From Tissierellia bacterium (GTDB lineage: Bacteria; Bacillota; Clostridia; Tissierellales; Tepidimicrobiaceae): a stretch of 51,385 nucleotides of DNA. Below the pieces are notes generated by a model. That model had not been told where the DNA came from. It made no database searches and saw only the letters and a list, made by a program, of their open reading frames with translations. The position numbers and the translations under genes were made by a program. This document shows, piece by piece, positions 37,108 to 44,878 of the stretch. Each line of letters starts with the position of its first letter. Position 1 is the stretch's first letter. Location: positions 1 through 51,385 of the forward strand of contig JAAYHX010000012.1 in NCBI GenBank assembly GCA_012735215.1. The letters run 5' to 3'.

Positions 37108-38289
37108 ATGGAGAGAAGATTTTTCACATCAGAATCTGTGACTGAAGGCCATCCAGATAAAATATGTGACGCTATTTCTGATGCAATATTGGATGAAATA
37201 CTAGCTAAGGATCCAGACGCAAGGGTAGCTTGTGAAACTACTGCTACAACTGGTTTGGTACTTGTGACAGGCGAGATTACCACCAGTTGCTATGTAGATA
37301 TCCCTAAGGTAGTAAGAAGGACAGTGGAGGAAATAGGATATACAAGAGCTAAATATGGCTTTGATGCAGATACTTGTGCTGTACTTACATCTATCAATGA
37401 GCAATCAACAGATATTGCCCTAGGAGTAGATAAGTCATTGGAACATAAGGAAAATGGTGAAGATGAGTATGACAAGATCGGAGCAGGGGATCAGGGAATG
37501 ATGTTTGGTTTTGCATGTACTGAAACAGAAGAGCTAATGCCCCTTCCCATATCTCTAGCTCACAAATTGGCTAGACGCCTAGCAGATGTTAGAAAAAATG
37601 GCACTTTAGACTATCTAAGACCAGATGGAAAAACTCAGGTTACAGTAGAATACAGGGATGGCAAGCCCTTTAGATTAGAAAATATAGTAGTTTCCACACA
37701 ACACAGCCCTGATGTGGACTTAGCCACCATCAGAAGAGATATAATGGAACATGTAATATTAAAGATAGTTCCACCAGAAATGTTAGACGATGAAACTAAG
37801 TACTATATTAATCCTACAGGTAGATTTGTAATTGGCGGGCCAATGGGAGATGCTGGTTTAACAGGGAGAAAGATCATTGTTGACACCTATGGTGGATATG
37901 TAAGACATGGTGGTGGAGCTTTCTCAGGTAAGGACCCAACAAAGGTGGACAGATCAGCTGCCTATGCTGCTAGATATGTGGCTAAAAATATAGTAGCCGC
38001 TGGCTTAGCAGATAAGTGTGAAATAGGAATTGCTTATGCTATTGGTGTAGCAAAGCCCCTTTCACTATATGTAGATACCTACGGAACTGGCAAGATTTCC
38101 GATGATAAGATAGAAGAACTAGTTCGCAAGCACTTTGACTTAAGACCTGCAGCAATCATAAAGAATCTAGATCTACAAAGACCAATTTATAGGCCATTGG
38201 CTGCCTATGGCCATTTTGGTAGAGATGATTTAGATCTACCTTGGGAAAGAACTGATAAGGCAGATATATTGAGAAAAGAGATAGAATAA
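37108..38289 (+). CDS. metK: S-adenosylmethionine synthetase
   Basis: The protein makes SAM from methionine and ATP. At 393 residues it has the standard length. [22 protein letters not shown] is at the N terminus, [12 protein letters not shown] near 128 and [19 protein letters not shown] near 270, the metal and phosphate motifs of the family. AAAGGAGG stands before the ATG. Controlled by the S-box riboswitch just upstream, so its own product represses it. Confidence 0.98.
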   Translation: MERRFFTSESVTEGHPDKICDAISDAILDEILAKDPDARVACETTATTGLVLVTGEITTSCYVDIPKVVRRTVEEIGYTRAKYGFDADTCAVLTSINEQSTDIALGVDKSLEHKENGEDEYDKIGAGDQGMMFGFACTETEELMPLPISLAHKLARRLADVRKNGTLDYLRPDGKTQVTVEYRDGKPFRLENIVVSTQHSPDVDLATIRRDIMEHVILKIVPPEMLDDETKYYINPTGRFVIGGPMGDAGLTGRKIIVDTYGGYVRHGGGAFSGKDPTKVDRSAAYAARYVAKNIVAAGLADKCEIGIAYAIGVAKPLSLYVDTYGTGKISDDKIEELVRKHFDLRPAAIIKNLDLQRPIYRPLAAYGHFGRDDLDLPWERTDKADILRKEIE

Positions 38290-38342
38290 GTCCATTTAAG
38301 GCTTGATATATAAAGATTAAATATGCCAGAAATTAAGAATAC

Positions 38343-38390
38343 AAAAAGGGAGTCAGATGGTATTTCCATATGGCTTCCTTTTTGTTTTGG
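38343..38390 (+). terminator. Terminator after metK
   Basis: AAAAAGGGAG (38343-38352) pairs with CTTCCTTTTT (38374-38383, one G-U), continuing through an inner ATGG/CCAT stem; a T-rich end follows. Confidence 0.85.
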
Positions 38391-38432
38391 ATAGTATTAT
38401 TGGTTATTACGATTTTCAATTTAGCTTAAGTA

Positions 38433-38551
38433 CATATTGGCAAAGATCGAGCCTTCGGCTCCAAGATTTGTGAAATATCAAGGCTTGGGAAATCGATTTG
38501 CGTAACCGCTAATCAAATCTTTTCGAGTCGGCTCTCATCTTTGCCAATATG
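38433..38551. repeat. 119-base inverted-repeat element with 15-base perfect ends
   Basis: CATATTGGCAAAGAT at 38433-38447 is the exact reverse complement of ATCTTTGCCAATATG at 38537-38551. Within it, a GAGCC-TTC-GGCTC hairpin lies on the left, and GATTTG and CAAATC pair further in, so almost the whole element can fold. No ORF is present and no target-site duplication is obvious. It looks like a small dispersed intergenic repeat (MITE- or REP-like) or a structured RNA. Confidence 0.6.
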
Positions 38552-38797
38552 CTTATTGTTCAAACATATGGCCAAGTGGTAAACATCAGTTTCAAATTTC
38601 TATTATACTAGTCTTTATTAAAACTCATCCACAATCCCTAAGAAGAATTTTCCAAGTTCCCCATCTAATGTGATTCATTTCATAAAAATCCACCTATGAA
38701 TCCATAAAAGTCTGCTTTTTTCTTTTTCTTATCTTCAATTTATCATTAAAGTACCTAGGGAATTCAGGAAGGCGCCTTCCACATAGGAGGAAGAAAA
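38552..38797 (+). other. Spacer before the sigma factor gene with a ribosome-site palindrome
   Basis: There is no gene here. A perfect 14-base palindrome, GGAAGGCGCCTTCC, lies at 38767-38780. Its right half (CTTCC) can alternatively pair with GGAAG at 38788-38792, part of the sigma factor's ribosome site, so two exclusive folds are possible. Confidence 0.5.
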
Positions 38798-39349
38798 GTG
38801 TATAAGGAAATTAAGAAACTGGTGGAACTAAGCAGAAAGGGAGATGTAAAGGCAAAGGAAGAGCTTTTAAGAAGGTTACATCCCCTAGTAATAGCCTCCA
38901 TCAGAAGGTATTATAACAAGGTTCAGGAATACGATGATCTGATTCAGGATGGATATGAAATCATACTAAAATGCCTCCAAGACTATGATGCCAAAAAAGA
39001 TGTTCACTTTCTAGGATATGTGAAGACCATGCTCAGGTACTGTTATTTAAATAAGCATAGGCAAAAACAGTTACTATCCTTAAATGAGCCAGTAATGGGT
39101 GGTGAAATAGGTGATTTTATCCCAGATGATAGGGATGAAATAGGTCAAATAATTGAATATGAAGATAGGATGAACCTTTACAAGGGGCTTAACCTGCTTA
39201 CAGACAAGCAGAAGCAAATAATAATAGACTTCTATGTTCACAAGCTATCCATTAGCCAAATTGCTGAAAAGATGGACATATCCTACAGGACGGTAGTTAA
39301 CATTAAAAGTTCTGCCATAAAAAAGTTAAAAAGCTCCATGGTAAAATAA
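38798..39349 (+). CDS. Sigma-70 family sigma factor, small type
   Basis: This 183-residue protein has a region-2-like N-terminal half (EYDDLIQDGYEIILKCLQDYD, residues 44-64, the core-binding helix) and a region-4 helix-turn-helix near the end (LSISQIAEKMDISYRTVVNIKSSAIKKLK). It lacks region 3 and a full region 1. It resembles the small helix-turn-helix sigma factors common in Clostridia and is not a housekeeping factor. GTG start after AGGAGGAAG. Three small DUF/YvrJ genes follow in the same direction. Confidence 0.88.
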   Translation: MYKEIKKLVELSRKGDVKAKEELLRRLHPLVIASIRRYYNKVQEYDDLIQDGYEIILKCLQDYDAKKDVHFLGYVKTMLRYCYLNKHRQKQLLSLNEPVMGGEIGDFIPDDRDEIGQIIEYEDRMNLYKGLNLLTDKQKQIIIDFYVHKLSISQIAEKMDISYRTVVNIKSSAIKKLKSSMVK

Positions 39350-39389
39350 GAGTTCTTCTTCTATATAAGGAATAGAAGGAGGTGATAGC

Positions 39390-39614
39390 ATGGCAGTTAA
39401 AGATGTTAAGGACAATGTAAGACTAAAACTTGAATTTGATGGAGGTCTTGATGGCAACCGTCAAATAATTAAGTCAAAGATTTTCACAAAGATCAAACCA
39501 GAAGTAGCAAGCGATGACCTATACCAAGTAGCCCAGTCTCTAGCAGGCCTTCAAACCATGCCTTTGTATAAGGTGAAAAGGCTGGAAGAAGTAGAATTAG
39601 TAGAAGAAATATAA
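39390..39614 (+). CDS. DUF1659 family protein
   Basis: This 74-residue protein matches DUF1659: conserved KSKIFTKIKPEVASDDLYQVAQSLAGLQ and a C-terminal strand rich in Val and Glu. Function is unknown. It is nearly always found beside DUF2922, as here (32-base gap). GAAGGAGGTG stands before the ATG. Confidence 0.88.
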   Translation: MAVKDVKDNVRLKLEFDGGLDGNRQIIKSKIFTKIKPEVASDDLYQVAQSLAGLQTMPLYKVKRLEEVELVEEI

Positions 39615-39646
39615 TCCTTTAGTAATATGGAAAAGGAGGTGAGCAG

Positions 39647-39865
39647 ATGAACAGATCAGTACTGGAGATGGAGTTTTTGGACTCAGCCGGCAAGAAGTTT
39701 AAGATAACCATAGATGAACCAAGAAACGACCTAACCGAACAGGAAGTTAGGGATGCTATGAATGAAATAGTCCAAAAGGATGTGTTTTACTCCTCCACAG
39801 GGGACCTAGTAGCCCTATCAGGAGCTAGATATATAACAACTACTGTGGAAGAGTTGGAAATTTAG
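39647..39865 (+). CDS. DUF2922 family protein
   Basis: This 72-residue protein matches DUF2922: LEMEFLDSAGKKFKITIDEPR at residues 5-25 and the end SGARYITTTVEELEI. It and the DUF1659 protein probably share a beta-rich fold and may form a pair; no activity is known. AAAGGAGGTG stands before the ATG. Confidence 0.88.
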   Translation: MNRSVLEMEFLDSAGKKFKITIDEPRNDLTEQEVRDAMNEIVQKDVFYSSTGDLVALSGARYITTTVEELEI

Positions 39866-39899
39866 AAGGATCAAATAAATATTAAGGTGGAGATGCTCT

Positions 39900-40043
39900 A
39901 TGGAAGAGATATATTCCCATATAGCTAATTTAGGCTTTCCAATAGTCATATCCATATATCTATTGGTTCGCATAGAAGGAAAGCTAAATCAGCTAACAGA
40001 GAGTATAAATGAGCTGGCAAGAGTAATTTCCAGCATGAAATAG
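39900..40043 (+). CDS. YvrJ family small membrane protein
   Basis: This 47-residue protein has an N-terminal membrane helix (IANLGFPIVISIYLLVRIE) followed by a short amphipathic helix (LNQLTESINELARVISSM). This is the YvrJ family pattern, whose members lie beside small sigma factors in Bacillus and Clostridia. AAGGTGGAG stands before the ATG. It completes the sigma factor cluster and ends 17 bases before the LexA-controlled promoter. Confidence 0.85.
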   Translation: MEEIYSHIANLGFPIVISIYLLVRIEGKLNQLTESINELARVISSMK

Positions 40044-40060
40044 TTTAGCAGAACCCCTTC

Positions 40061-40089
40061 TTGACACAGAACATATGTTCTGTTACAAT
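40061..40089 (+). promoter_or_regulatory. Sigma-A promoter with embedded LexA-type operator
   Basis: TTGACA at 40061-40066, exactly 17 bases, and TACAAT at 40084-40089. The spacer is filled by the perfect 18-base palindrome ACAGAACATATGTTCTGT (40066-40083). Its core GAACATATGTTC fits the Gram-positive LexA box (CGAACRNRYGTTYG). LexA bound here would block RNA polymerase until DNA damage. Confidence 0.8.
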
Positions 40090-40108
40090 AGGTCAAGGAG
40101 GGGTTTTT

Positions 40109-40672
40109 ATGGAATTAGAGAAGATAATATCAGAAAGGATAATAGCTATTTTACCAGTTTATCTGTCCATGAAGGGTAACTGTTCTGTTATCATCACCCT
40201 AAAGGGAGGGACCTATCAGGTCCATAAAACTGTCAGAACCATATTGAAACAGATGACCCGATACTTTTTAATGGATCTAAATCATATAAGGCGCTATTAT
40301 GGCAATCTGCTCAATGTGAAAAATCTTACTCCCATTCCTTTTAATAGGGATAATATATTCATTCCTGTAAAGGTGAGAAGACCCTTAGCTAGAAATGATG
40401 GCTCTATTGGGTATATTAATATAGATTCCATTAAAAAGGTATCAGAAGCTAATGGAAAGACTAAGATACTGCTAATCAACAACAATACCATAGATTGCTT
40501 AAACTCAATGGAAACTGTAAACAAGCATATTAAAAATGGAAATATAGTAAAAAATCTAATAAAAGAGAAGGAATATGCCTACATCTGTGAAGAGTATGAC
40601 AGGCCTGCTACCAAGGGAGATGTGGTGATGATAATAAATGAACTCCTTAGAATCAGGGAAACCATTAAATGA
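40109..40672 (+). CDS. SOS-controlled protein, possibly ComK-like
   Basis: This 187-residue protein starts at ATG 40109 after AAGGAGGGG; the longer ORF start at 40061 lies in the promoter. The central part, LTPIPFNRDNIFIPVKVRRPLARNDGSIGYINIDSIKKV then KILLINNNTIDCLNSMETVNKHIKNGN, resembles in layout the ComK competence regulator family: PI-N-IFxP, a Trp/Tyr-Ile segment, then an F/I-N-N-x-I-x-S-x-x-T/I run. The likeness is weak and I treat the name as a hypothesis. Operon partners recD2 and comF fit a DNA-uptake or repair theme. Confidence 0.55.
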   Translation: MELEKIISERIIAILPVYLSMKGNCSVIITLKGGTYQVHKTVRTILKQMTRYFLMDLNHIRRYYGNLLNVKNLTPIPFNRDNIFIPVKVRRPLARNDGSIGYINIDSIKKVSEANGKTKILLINNNTIDCLNSMETVNKHIKNGNIVKNLIKEKEYAYICEEYDRPATKGDVVMIINELLRIRETIK

Positions 40673-40726
40673 GGAAGCTAAGTGTGGTATAATTTTATTG
40701 AAGTAATTAGTGAAGGAGAGTCCAAT

Positions 40727-42937
40727 TTGTTAACCATAGAAGGCATAGTTAAGGACATAGTATTTAGGAATGAACTGAATAGCTATACTGTTGCAAGGCT
40801 GGAGACGGAGGATGGAGAGGCCACCATTGTGGGGGAAATACCCTTTATAAATCTGGGAGAAACCCTCAAAGTGGAGGGAGAGTGGATATACCACCCAAGA
40901 TACGGAGAGCAGTTAAAGATAAGTACCGTGTCCATGGTAGTTCCTTCTACCATAAATGGCATAGAAAGGTATCTGTCATCAGGCCTTATACCCTACATAG
41001 GACCTAAGACTGCTAGGAAGATAGTGGAAAGATTTGGGCTGGATACCATGGACATAATCCAGTACAATCCAGAGAAGCTGAAGGAGATAGAGGGAATAGG
41101 GGACAAAAAGCTGGAAAAGATTGTAACAGCCTATAGGGAACAGGGGGAGATAAGGGATATAATGATCTTCCTACAGCAGTATGGCATCAGTCCAAACCAT
41201 GGCATGAGGATATATAAAAAGTACGGCAAGGACACCATAAACATACTATCCCAAAATCCCTACAAGCTATCGGAGGACATATACGGCATAGGATTTAAGA
41301 AGGCAGATAAGATTGCAGAGAATATGGGCATAAGCAAGAATTCTCCCCATAGGATCCAGGGAGGAATAAGATATGTACTAAATAGCTATGCAGCCAACGG
41401 CCATTCCTATGTGCCCCTAGGAGAGCTGACAGAAGAGACTGTAGACCTGCTGGGGGTAGAAGCTGATAGGATCCATGAGTCCATTAGGGATTTGGTCATG
41501 AAGGGGGTAATCCATGCCCTGACAGTAGATGAGGATATAAGGGTATACTACACTCCCTACCATGTGGCAGAAAACAATGTGGCAAAGAAGATAGTGGAAC
41601 TGTCTAAGGCAGAGCTTATGGACTTGGAAACAGATGTGGATGAGATGATAAAGTCCATAGAGGAAGAGGATAAGATAGAATTTGCCTATAAGCAGATAGA
41701 AGCTATTAAGGAATCCATAAATAATGGGGTGGTGGTAATAACAGGAGGGCCAGGCACTGGAAAGACCACCATCATTAATGCCATCATAAAGATCTTCCAG
41801 GAGGAAGGCTTGAAGGTAAACCTGGCTGCACCTACTGGGAGGGCTGCCAAGAGGATGACAGAGGCAACTGGAGTGGAGGCTAAGACTATCCACCGCCTGT
41901 TGGAATACTCTTATATGGATGAGGAAATGGTCTTTGGCTTGGATGAGGATAAACCCTTGGATACGGATCTATTGATAGTGGATGAAGCCTCTATGGTGGA
42001 TATACTGCTCATGAACAGTTTACTTAAGTCCCTTGTACCAGGGACCAGACTCATACTGGTGGGAGATGTGGACCAGCTTCCTTCTGTAGGAGCGGGGAAC
42101 GTACTAAGGGATATAATAAACAGCCAAGGGGTAAAGGTGGTGGAATTAGACGAGATATTTCGCCAGGCTAAGGAAAGCCTTATAGTTGTTAACGCCCACC
42201 GTATTAATAAAGGTTTATATCCAATACTCAATAAGGGAAGTGATTTTTTCTTCATCAAGGAGGAAAATCCCAGCCAGATATTGAATACAATACTTGAACT
42301 GTGTAAGGATAGGCTGCCCTCCTACTATGGGGTAGATTCAGTTAAGGATATACAGGTGCTGACCCCCATGAAAAAGGGGGATGTGGGCTTGAACTCACTA
42401 AACAAGCACCTGCAAGAAATACTAAATCCTAAAGGACCGCATAAGAAAGAAAATCAAATAGGTGAAGAGATATTCAGGGTAGGAGATAAGGTCATGCAGA
42501 TTAAGAACAACTACTCCATTGAGTGGGAAGTTATTGAAGATGGTATGGTTACTGAAAGGGGTGAAGGGGTATTTAATGGGGACTTAGGCACCATAATGGA
42601 TATGGATGAAGAAGACAGGATACTTAAGGTGCTCTTTGATGAGGGCAAGGAAGTGGAGTATAGCTTTGACCAGCTAGATGAGCTGAAACTTTCCTACGCT
42701 ATCACCATCCACAAGAGTCAAGGCAGCGAGTTCCCCATAGTGGTAATGCCTATATTCAATGGACCGCCAATGCTTTTAACCAGAAATCTACTATACACTG
42801 CCATAACCAGGGCTAAGAAATTAGTGGTCTTGGTAGGTGATGAAAAATATCTCCACAGTATGATTAGAAATAACCGTATAGACAGGAGATATTCAAGCTT
42901 AGACTATAAGATAAATAATATGCTTAATATGTATTAA
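40727..42937 (+). CDS. recD2: RecD2-type DNA helicase (RecD-like SF1)
   Basis: This 736-residue ATP-dependent 5'-3' helicase acts outside RecBCD in Firmicutes and protects against DNA damage. An N-terminal domain (1-75) is followed by helix-hairpin-helix repeats (IGPKTARKIVERFG, IEGIGDKKLEKI, YGIGFKKADKI), Walker A GGPGTGKT at 340-347, Walker B LLIVDEASMVD near 424 and the C-terminal SAITIHKSQGSEFP-type motif. The TTG start at 40727 follows AAGGAGAG; the upstream GTG at 40682 lacks a site. It lies in the LexA-controlled unit. Confidence 0.95.
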   Translation: MLTIEGIVKDIVFRNELNSYTVARLETEDGEATIVGEIPFINLGETLKVEGEWIYHPRYGEQLKISTVSMVVPSTINGIERYLSSGLIPYIGPKTARKIVERFGLDTMDIIQYNPEKLKEIEGIGDKKLEKIVTAYREQGEIRDIMIFLQQYGISPNHGMRIYKKYGKDTINILSQNPYKLSEDIYGIGFKKADKIAENMGISKNSPHRIQGGIRYVLNSYAANGHSYVPLGELTEETVDLLGVEADRIHESIRDLVMKGVIHALTVDEDIRVYYTPYHVAENNVAKKIVELSKAELMDLETDVDEMIKSIEEEDKIEFAYKQIEAIKESINNGVVVITGGPGTGKTTIINAIIKIFQEEGLKVNLAAPTGRAAKRMTEATGVEAKTIHRLLEYSYMDEEMVFGLDEDKPLDTDLLIVDEASMVDILLMNSLLKSLVPGTRLILVGDVDQLPSVGAGNVLRDIINSQGVKVVELDEIFRQAKESLIVVNAHRINKGLYPILNKGSDFFFIKEENPSQILNTILELCKDRLPSYYGVDSVKDIQVLTPMKKGDVGLNSLNKHLQEILNPKGPHKKENQIGEEIFRVGDKVMQIKNNYSIEWEVIEDGMVTERGEGVFNGDLGTIMDMDEEDRILKVLFDEGKEVEYSFDQLDELKLSYAITIHKSQGSEFPIVVMPIFNGPPMLLTRNLLYTAITRAKKLVVLVGDEKYLHSMIRNNRIDRRYSSLDYKINNMLNMY

Positions 42938-42946
42938 GGGGGAAGT

Positions 42947-43609
42947 ATGGGACTTATTAAGGATTTAGGAAATCTACTATTTCCAGAAGACCTGTGCCTT
43001 TTCTGCAGGGATAATGAAGGTATAGATAAAGAGTATATATGCAGAAGTTGTAAGGAGCAGGTAGAATTCTTACATAAGGAAGTGGATCTGGACAGCCCCT
43101 ATGTTGAAAAGGCCTATTATTCAGTTTTTTACAATAGATTCCTCAAGGACCATATTCACGATTTTAAATACAGTGGAAAAAGCTACCTATATAAGGCCTT
43201 TGGTCATATGCTGCTTTCCACTATAGCTTACTACAATTTAGAGGATGAAATCCACTTAATTTCCTACGTGCCCATGCACAGGAGGAAGGAAGCCTTAAGG
43301 GGCTACAACCAAGCCCGCCTTCTAGCAGAATACTTGGCCAAGGAGTTGGACAAGCCCCTTTTAAAGAAGAACCTGATAAAGATAAGGCATACTAAAGATC
43401 AAAACAAGCTAGGCAAGCTGGGAAGGCAGACTAACTTAATAGATTCTTTTAAAGCGGTGGATTCTTACCAATTTGAAGGTAAAAAAATACTCCTGATTGA
43501 CGATATTATTACTACAGGAGCAACTATCAGGGAATGCGGAAAAGTGCTTATAGAAAAGGGAGCAAGGGAAGTCTATGGGCTAGCTATTACTTCAAGCAAG
43601 AAGTTTTAA
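42947..43609 (+). CDS. comF: ComF family phosphoribosyltransferase-like protein
   Basis: This 220-residue protein has an N-terminal zinc ribbon (CLFC and CRSC, residues 15-36), the PRTase core ILLIDDIITTGATIREC near 183, and the hood YNQARLLAEYLA near 115. ComF is needed for DNA uptake during transformation and has a DNA-related role elsewhere. It lies nine bases after recD2 with GGGGGAAG as ribosome site. Confidence 0.93.
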   Translation: MGLIKDLGNLLFPEDLCLFCRDNEGIDKEYICRSCKEQVEFLHKEVDLDSPYVEKAYYSVFYNRFLKDHIHDFKYSGKSYLYKAFGHMLLSTIAYYNLEDEIHLISYVPMHRRKEALRGYNQARLLAEYLAKELDKPLLKKNLIKIRHTKDQNKLGKLGRQTNLIDSFKAVDSYQFEGKKILLIDDIITTGATIRECGKVLIEKGAREVYGLAITSSKKF

Positions 43610-43620
43610 GGGGTGAGACT

Positions 43621-44031
43621 ATGAATTTAAAAAACTGTATCCGATGTGGTAGAGTATATGCCTATGATGGGTTTAGTATCTGCCAACAGTGCAGAAGGGA
43701 TGATGAGGAGGACTTTAGAAAGGTAAAGGAGTATTTGAATGAAAACCCTGGCGCCAATGTGGCAGAAGTGTCAGAAGTAACGGGAGTAGATGCAAAGAAG
43801 ATAATCCAGTTTCTCAAGGATGGCAGGCTGGAAGTTAGGGATGAAAACAACTTGCTTTTAGACTGCGAAAGGTGTGGTAAGCCTATAAGGACAGGCAGGT
43901 TCTGTGAAAAGTGTTCTTTGGAAATGCAAAGGGAACTAAATCAAGCTATAAGTAGAAAAGATCCAAATAACATCCCCAGTGGCAAGATTAAGGAAAGAAT
44001 GAGAATAGCTGATAAATACAGGAAGAGATAG
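43621..44031 (+). CDS. Flagellar-region protein YvyF (TIGR03826-like)
   Basis: This 136-residue protein has two zinc ribbons (CIRCGRVY..CQQC near the start, and CERCGKPI..CEKC near residue 80-100) around a winged-helix-like middle (VAEVSEVTGVDAKKIIQFLKDG). This is the YvyF layout, found between comF and flgM in Bacillus exactly as here. Function is unknown. The ATG at 43621 after AAGGGGTGAG is preferred; the ORF start at 43534 lies in comF. Confidence 0.88.
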   Translation: MNLKNCIRCGRVYAYDGFSICQQCRRDDEEDFRKVKEYLNENPGANVAEVSEVTGVDAKKIIQFLKDGRLEVRDENNLLLDCERCGKPIRTGRFCEKCSLEMQRELNQAISRKDPNNIPSGKIKERMRIADKYRKR

Positions 44032-44046
44032 GAAGCTAAAAAATAT

Positions 44047-44073
44047 TAAAGTATCACCCTGTTTTTCCGATAA
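44047..44073 (+). promoter_or_regulatory. Sigma-D promoter for flgM and the late flagellar operon
   Basis: TAAA at 44047-44050, 15 bases, and TCCGATAA at 44066-44073 lie 35 bases before flgM. Seven of eight -10 positions fit the GCCGATAA consensus. Confidence 0.8.
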
Positions 44074-44108
44074 TAGTATTGAGTAAGGGAAAATGGGGTG
44101 ACTTTTTT

Positions 44109-44393
44109 ATGAAGATTAATAAAACGGAAAATGTTATGGGGATTTATATGAATAATATGGTTAACAAGATGAGAGATAAGAAAGCAAGTGTTGGGAAGAA
44201 GGATGGATTGGACTTTTCAGAAAAGGCTAAGGATTTCCAATTTGCCTTGGAGAAGTTAAAGAACCTGCCTGATGTGAGAGCAGATAAGGTAGAAAGCCTA
44301 AAGAAGCAAGTACAGGCAGGCACCTATAATGTTGAAGGAAGAAAGATTGCTGAAAAGATGCTGGATAGCATTGGCTTTGATAAGAGAATATAA
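44109..44393 (+). CDS. flgM: Anti-sigma-28 factor FlgM
   Basis: This 94-residue protein binds and holds sigma-D until the hook is complete and FlgM is exported. The C-terminal sigma-binding part (VRADKVESLKKQVQAGTYNVEGRKIAEKML, residues 61-90) is conserved. The ATG at 44109 with GGGGTGA is chosen over an upstream extension. Because its own promoter is sigma-D dependent, it forms a feedback loop. Confidence 0.93.
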   Translation: MKINKTENVMGIYMNNMVNKMRDKKASVGKKDGLDFSEKAKDFQFALEKLKNLPDVRADKVESLKKQVQAGTYNVEGRKIAEKMLDSIGFDKRI

Positions 44394-44405
44394 TGAGGTG
44401 AAAAC

Positions 44406-44876
44406 ATGACCTTTAAGGATGAACTTGTGGAAATACTACAGGCTGAGTTGGAGTGCCTTGAGGCTATAAAGGAATTATCCTATGCGAAAACTGATCTGGT
44501 AATCAAAAATCAGGTAGAGGAATTGGAAGAGATTACCAACAAGGAAGTAGAACTTATAAACCAAGTGGCCAATCTGGAAAGAGATAGGCTTAATCTATTC
44601 AATACTTGGGGAGTTGATGTAAACCTTTCCCTTTCCGATATAATAGATAAAATTCCTGAGGATAAAGAGGACTTGCTGGAACTAGCTGACCAACTCAAGA
44701 ACCTTCTTAAGGATATACAAGTAAGGAACAACATGAATAGAGAACTTATAGAAGACAATATACAATGGGTTGAATTCAACATGAACATGATTACCCAAGC
44801 TGCAACCCCTGCCACCTATGACAAGAAGAATAAGGATTCTAAGGCAGGAAGGACTATCTTTGATAGGAAGGTGTAG
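44406..44876 (+). CDS. flgN: Flagellar chaperone FlgN
   Basis: This 156-residue, mostly helical protein binds FlgK and FlgL before export. Long heptad helices span residues 5-60 and 85-125, with a flexible Lys-rich tail. Low sequence conservation is normal for the family; position between flgM and flgK decides the name. It starts 12 bases after flgM with TGAGGTG as ribosome site. Confidence 0.88.
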   Translation: MTFKDELVEILQAELECLEAIKELSYAKTDLVIKNQVEELEEITNKEVELINQVANLERDRLNLFNTWGVDVNLSLSDIIDKIPEDKEDLLELADQLKNLLKDIQVRNNMNRELIEDNIQWVEFNMNMITQAATPATYDKKNKDSKAGRTIFDRKV

Positions 44877-44878
44877 AC

